A stretch of DNA of 64,000 bases. Source: Sphagnum compactum. Taxonomy: Eukaryota > Bryophyta > Sphagnopsida > Sphagnales. Of this stretch, positions 61,270-64,000 are shown in pieces (within the stretch, counting starts at the first letter, position 1; each line of letters starts with the position of its first letter). The position numbers and the translations under genes were made by a program. Location of the stretch: the NCBI GenBank assembly GCA_965153455.1, contig OZ234499.1, forward strand, positions 15,868,271-15,932,270, in the 5' to 3' direction. A model generated the notes under the pieces. It did no database searches and had not been told where the DNA came from. It saw only the letters and a program-made list of their open reading frames with translations.

Positions 61270-62480
61270 GATTGATGATTGCAGTCTGCACACTTGAGAG
61301 GGTTTTTGCTCTGGTTCCATGGAGCATTCATCCCATGCACCAGCTTCACAGCTTGTCTGCTCTGCTCACCTGGTTGTTGCTCTCTTCTTGGTGGGTCCCC
61401 ACCACTTCCTCTTCTGTTTCTTCTTCTTCTTGTAAGAAGTACTCTTTGTTTCTTGAGCAATAAATTCGGTTGTTCCCTTGTCTCACAGACAGACAAACCA
61501 TCAAAAGCTCAAAAGATGAAGAAGAAGAAGAAGCAGCAGCAGCAGCAGCAGCCAAAGAAGATGCCAAAATCCCCCCTCCTTTGCCTCATTTGCAAGGTGG
61601 GCCCTCCTCCCCTTCTCCAATCTGAAGCACTGCTGCCACTGCTGCTGCTGCTTCTGTTGTTGCAGTCACCATGTGCAGTGTAGCAGTGTGAATCTCTTCC
61701 CACTTCCTCATGTGATCGCCAGCTAACAACTCAGTTCTCGCCTCACACACACACACACACTCTCTCTCTCTCTCTCTACCCCCTTCAGACATCTTTCCAG
61801 AGACACTATTCCCAAGTACTTGTGGCAAAGCTCACGTCAGTAAACTGCAGCTGCCAGTCTTTTTTACTCTGTTGTTAGTCTGCATCCCGCCCTCCGCATG
61901 GGCAGGAAGAATGTTCTTCTTCGTCTGGATTTGACGGAAAGCTGCTGGGAGCTCTAGAATTGCAGAGGGTGTGACATGTTTGCATTTGCAAGCATGACGT
62001 TGTGGGTGCTGCTTGTCAAAGCTCGTAGGAGTCATACTAGTAGTAAAGTACTACTGCTTCTGCTTCGTGCGGGGTCCAGTAGTATTGCCTGTAAATGTAT
62101 GATGATGATCCCTTGCAACGAACTTCTTCTTTCTTGAGCAACAAAAATGTTTTGGGTTTTGCATTGGATTGAGCCTTTGTGGGTTTTGATTTTTTTGGGG
62201 GGGATTGTGTGAGCACCGAGCTTGGAGCTTGTTGCATTTTTTATTTTTTTCTTTTGGGTAGTATCTAGTTGGATCTTCTTGTGTGTACCCATCAGCTCCT
62301 GCAAAGTTGGAGAGTAGCTGCTGAAGAAGAAGGACCACTGGAAGAAAGTACCCACCCACCCATCCACGGAGAGGAAGTTTTTGGCTGCCAGAAGAGAAGA
62401 AGAAAGAAGAAGTTCATCACATAAATTACTGTATTGGTTGCAAGGGATTGGGGATTTGGAGGGAGGGATCTGCTGCTGCA
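61270..62480 (+). promoter_or_regulatory. probable promoter and long 5' leader of the NEK kinase gene
   Basis: Gene-like composition with (AAG)n and (CAG)n tracts (about 61518-61552), (CTG)n (about 61630-61665) and a (CA)n(CT)n tract (about 61744-61778). No motif-bearing frame was found on either strand. The region ends in TGCTGCTGCA directly before the kinase ATG. A leader intron is possible, but no donor/acceptor pair stands out. Confidence 0.4.
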
Positions 62481-63951
62481 ATGGAATCTAGGATGGAGCA
62501 GTATGAAATCATGGAGCAAGTAGGACGGGGTGCATTCGGCTCTGCCATTCTTGTTAACCACAAAGCAGAGAAGAAGAAGTAAGCTCAAACTATTTCTGCA
62601 AATCAAATAAACAAAAACACATGCTCATCACAATGTCCAGCCAGTTGTGTTCTGTTTTGCTTTTGTTTTTTCTTTCATCAAGTGCTTTGCAGCTTCTTCA
62701 TGGAGATAAAATGTTGGAATTGATGACAAATCAAATGCTTTCTCTCTCTGTTTTGGGGTTTTCCCATCGATTCAATGGCGGTGGGGACAAGAAAGTGCTG
62801 AATAAAGCAGCAGCTGCAATGGTTCTACTGGAAAAAAACACAGTTCAGATTCTTCTGAAACTAGGGTCACACTTCTTCTACAGCTGCAATGTTTCTGGAA
62901 AAAAACACAGTTCAGATTCTTCTGAAACTAGGGTCACACTTCTTCTACAGCTGCGATGTTTCTGGAAAAAAAACACAGTTCAGATTCTTCTGAAACTAGG
63001 GTCACACTTCTTCTACAGCTGCAATGTTTCTGGAAAAAAACACAGTTCAGATTCTTCTGAAACTAGGGTCACACTTCTTCTACAGCTGCAATGTTTCTGG
63101 GAAAAAACACAGTTCAGATTCTTCTGAAACTAGGGTCACACTTCTTCATTGAAGAAGAGCTTTGAAGCTTGCACATGATGATGATGATGATGATGATGAT
63201 GAGGATGGTAATTGTCATCAACATCTGGTTTGTTTTTCTGTTTGATTTTGCTTCCAGGTATGTGCTGAAGAAGATACGGCTTGCTCGCCAGACTGACAGA
63301 TGCCGACGCTCAGCTCATCAAGAGGTAAAAAAAATCTGTGTTTGACAATGGGTTTTTCCTTGAGCTGCTCGAAATGCTTTCATTGACAACACAATTGCTT
63401 GCTTCAAAAAGCTTGCTTATGGACTAGAAGGGTTAGTACGAAGCAAGCTGCGTCAATAGTTGTTTGTTTGTTGTTGAATTTATTTTTCTTTGTTTCTGGT
63501 GCTTGTTCTACTACAATCTACAATTGTCTGGTTGATGGAAAAGTTGTCCTCTGGCACAAAGCAAATCACATGTTTGTTCCATGCTGCAAAAATGGTGTTG
63601 CATTGAAGATCATCTGTGTTTCTTTCAATGTGTGTTTTTTCAGATGTCATTGGTGTCCCGAGTGAAGCATCCCTACATTCTGGAGTACAAGGAGTCTTGG
63701 GTGGAGAAGGTAAATTGCACATGGTCCTCAAGCAAGCAATCCCTCTGTGTACAATTTCCTCTATACAATTTGAGCAAGGGGGTGTATATGGGAGATCCAT
63801 GAGTGAATGAGCACTCATTTTGTGAGCTTCAGGATTTTGCTCAGTATCAGTAAAGTGATTTTGCTGAATTGTGTTTTTTTTTGTTGGTGACTATGGAACT
63901 GCAGGGCTGCTATGTTTGCATTGTGACAGGCCATTGTGAAGGGGGTGATAT
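62481..63951 (+). CDS. NIMA-related protein kinase (NEK), 5' part, cut by the window end
   Basis: Four coding exons: 62481-62578, 63258-63324, 63644-63709 and 63905-63951, all phase-consistent; the last ends at a GTGAGT donor and the gene continues beyond the window. The start MESRMEQYEIMEQVGRGAFG gives the kinase glycine loop GRGAFG. It is followed by KKYVLKKIRLARQTDRCRRS with the ATP-binding Lys of subdomain II, AHQEMSLVSRVKHPYILEYK with the alpha-C Glu region, then [20 protein letters not shown] (hinge). The RRSAHQE and CYVCIV phrases are typical of plant NEK1-4-type kinases, Ser/Thr kinases linked to microtubule organisation and directional cell growth. The catalytic HRD and DFG motifs lie outside the window. 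Intron 1 holds a 67-bp tandem array. Confidence 0.92.
62811..63149. repeat. five-copy tandem repeat, 67-68 bp, in NEK intron 1
   Basis: CAGTTCAGATTCTTCTG starts at 62841, 62908, 62976, 63043 and 63110. Units also share AAACTAGGGTCACACTTC and TACAGCTGCAATGTTTCTGG. Copies are almost identical apart from the length of an A-run and a few bases, so the array is recent. The 168-codon open frame across it is an artefact. Confidence 0.95.
63175..63203. repeat. (ATG)n microsatellite in NEK intron 1
   Basis: About nine ATG/GAT trinucleotides, 26 bp after the 67-bp array and 55 bp before the exon 2 acceptor. Confidence 0.9.
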
Positions 63952-64000
63952 GTGAGTATAGCATCTCAAAACTCCTGAAGACTGTTTTTAGGGTTCTTTG

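Noticed and set aside
60908-61297. 129-codon Thr/Leu/Tyr-rich frame
   Set aside because: The 39-bp minisatellite is a multiple of three and therefore stays open in several frames; there is no real protein signal.
62032-62481. 149-codon minus-strand frame and overlapping frames
   Set aside because: They lie antisense to the NEK leader, end exactly where the kinase ATG begins, and have low-complexity Ser/Leu/Pro composition.
62621-63127. 168-codon plus-strand frame
   Set aside because: It is the NEK intron 1 tandem array read through; repeated amino-acid blocks mirror the 67-bp unit and shift frame with it.
62811-63149. CRISPR-like direct repeats
   Set aside because: Units are contiguous with no spacers, lie in a plant intron, and there are no cas genes; it is a plain tandem repeat.
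1-64000. Telomeric arrays, rRNA genes or organelle DNA insertions
   Set aside because: No TTTAGGG arrays, rRNA-like or plastid-like gene sequence was recognised; a tRNA scan could not be run and small RNA genes may be missed.

Overview
This window is nuclear DNA from a land plant. Genes have short phase-consistent GT-AG introns, one encodes a plastid-targeted chlorophyll synthase, and there are CACTA-type and other miniature transposons and long AT-rich intergenic tracts. Flowering plant, gymnosperm and fern/lycophyte cannot be separated from the sequence alone. All exon models below were built by hand from reading frame, splice-site phase and protein motifs.

Layout. (1) 1-1.9 kb: AT-rich repeats, ending in an ATAACC-rich tandem repeat beside a gene. 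(2) 2.3-5.0 kb, + strand: six-exon gene for a 296-aa C2-domain protein with a Gly/Gln/Tyr/Pro-rich tail; its intron 2 carries transposon remnants. (3) 7.2-11.1 kb, - strand: nine-exon cytochrome P450 of the CYP85 clan, closest by motif to CYP707 (ABA 8'-hydroxylases), with an Ala where the I-helix catalytic Thr is expected. (4) 14.1-15.6 kb, - strand: intact 480-aa single-coding-exon protein resembling the plant DUF7138 group, with a GC-rich leader reaching about 17.7 kb. (5) 17.8-39.6 kb: about 22 kb of AT-rich, gene-poor DNA with miniature transposons, degenerate satellites and microsatellites. (6) 39.6-41.5 kb, + strand: possible small orphan gene (148 aa) behind a leader that repeats a splice-acceptor sequence four times. 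(7) 42-49 kb: AT-rich, no gene seen. (8) 49.3-54.3 kb, + strand: fifteen-exon chlorophyll synthase gene (CHLG), complete except for an in-frame TAG in exon 7, with a G-box just upstream. (9) 54.3-61.2 kb: repeats, a second CACTA-type element, a MITE and minisatellites. (10) 61.2-64 kb, + strand: 5' end of a NIMA-related (NEK) kinase gene cut by the window edge, with a 67-bp tandem repeat in its first coding intron.

The genes show no sign of working together; this looks like ordinary plant euchromatin. No new multi-gene system was found. The most interesting items are the CHLG stop codon, which also creates a possible in-frame splice acceptor; the repeated splice-acceptor leader near 40.3 kb; the P450 I-helix change; and several inverted-repeat elements.
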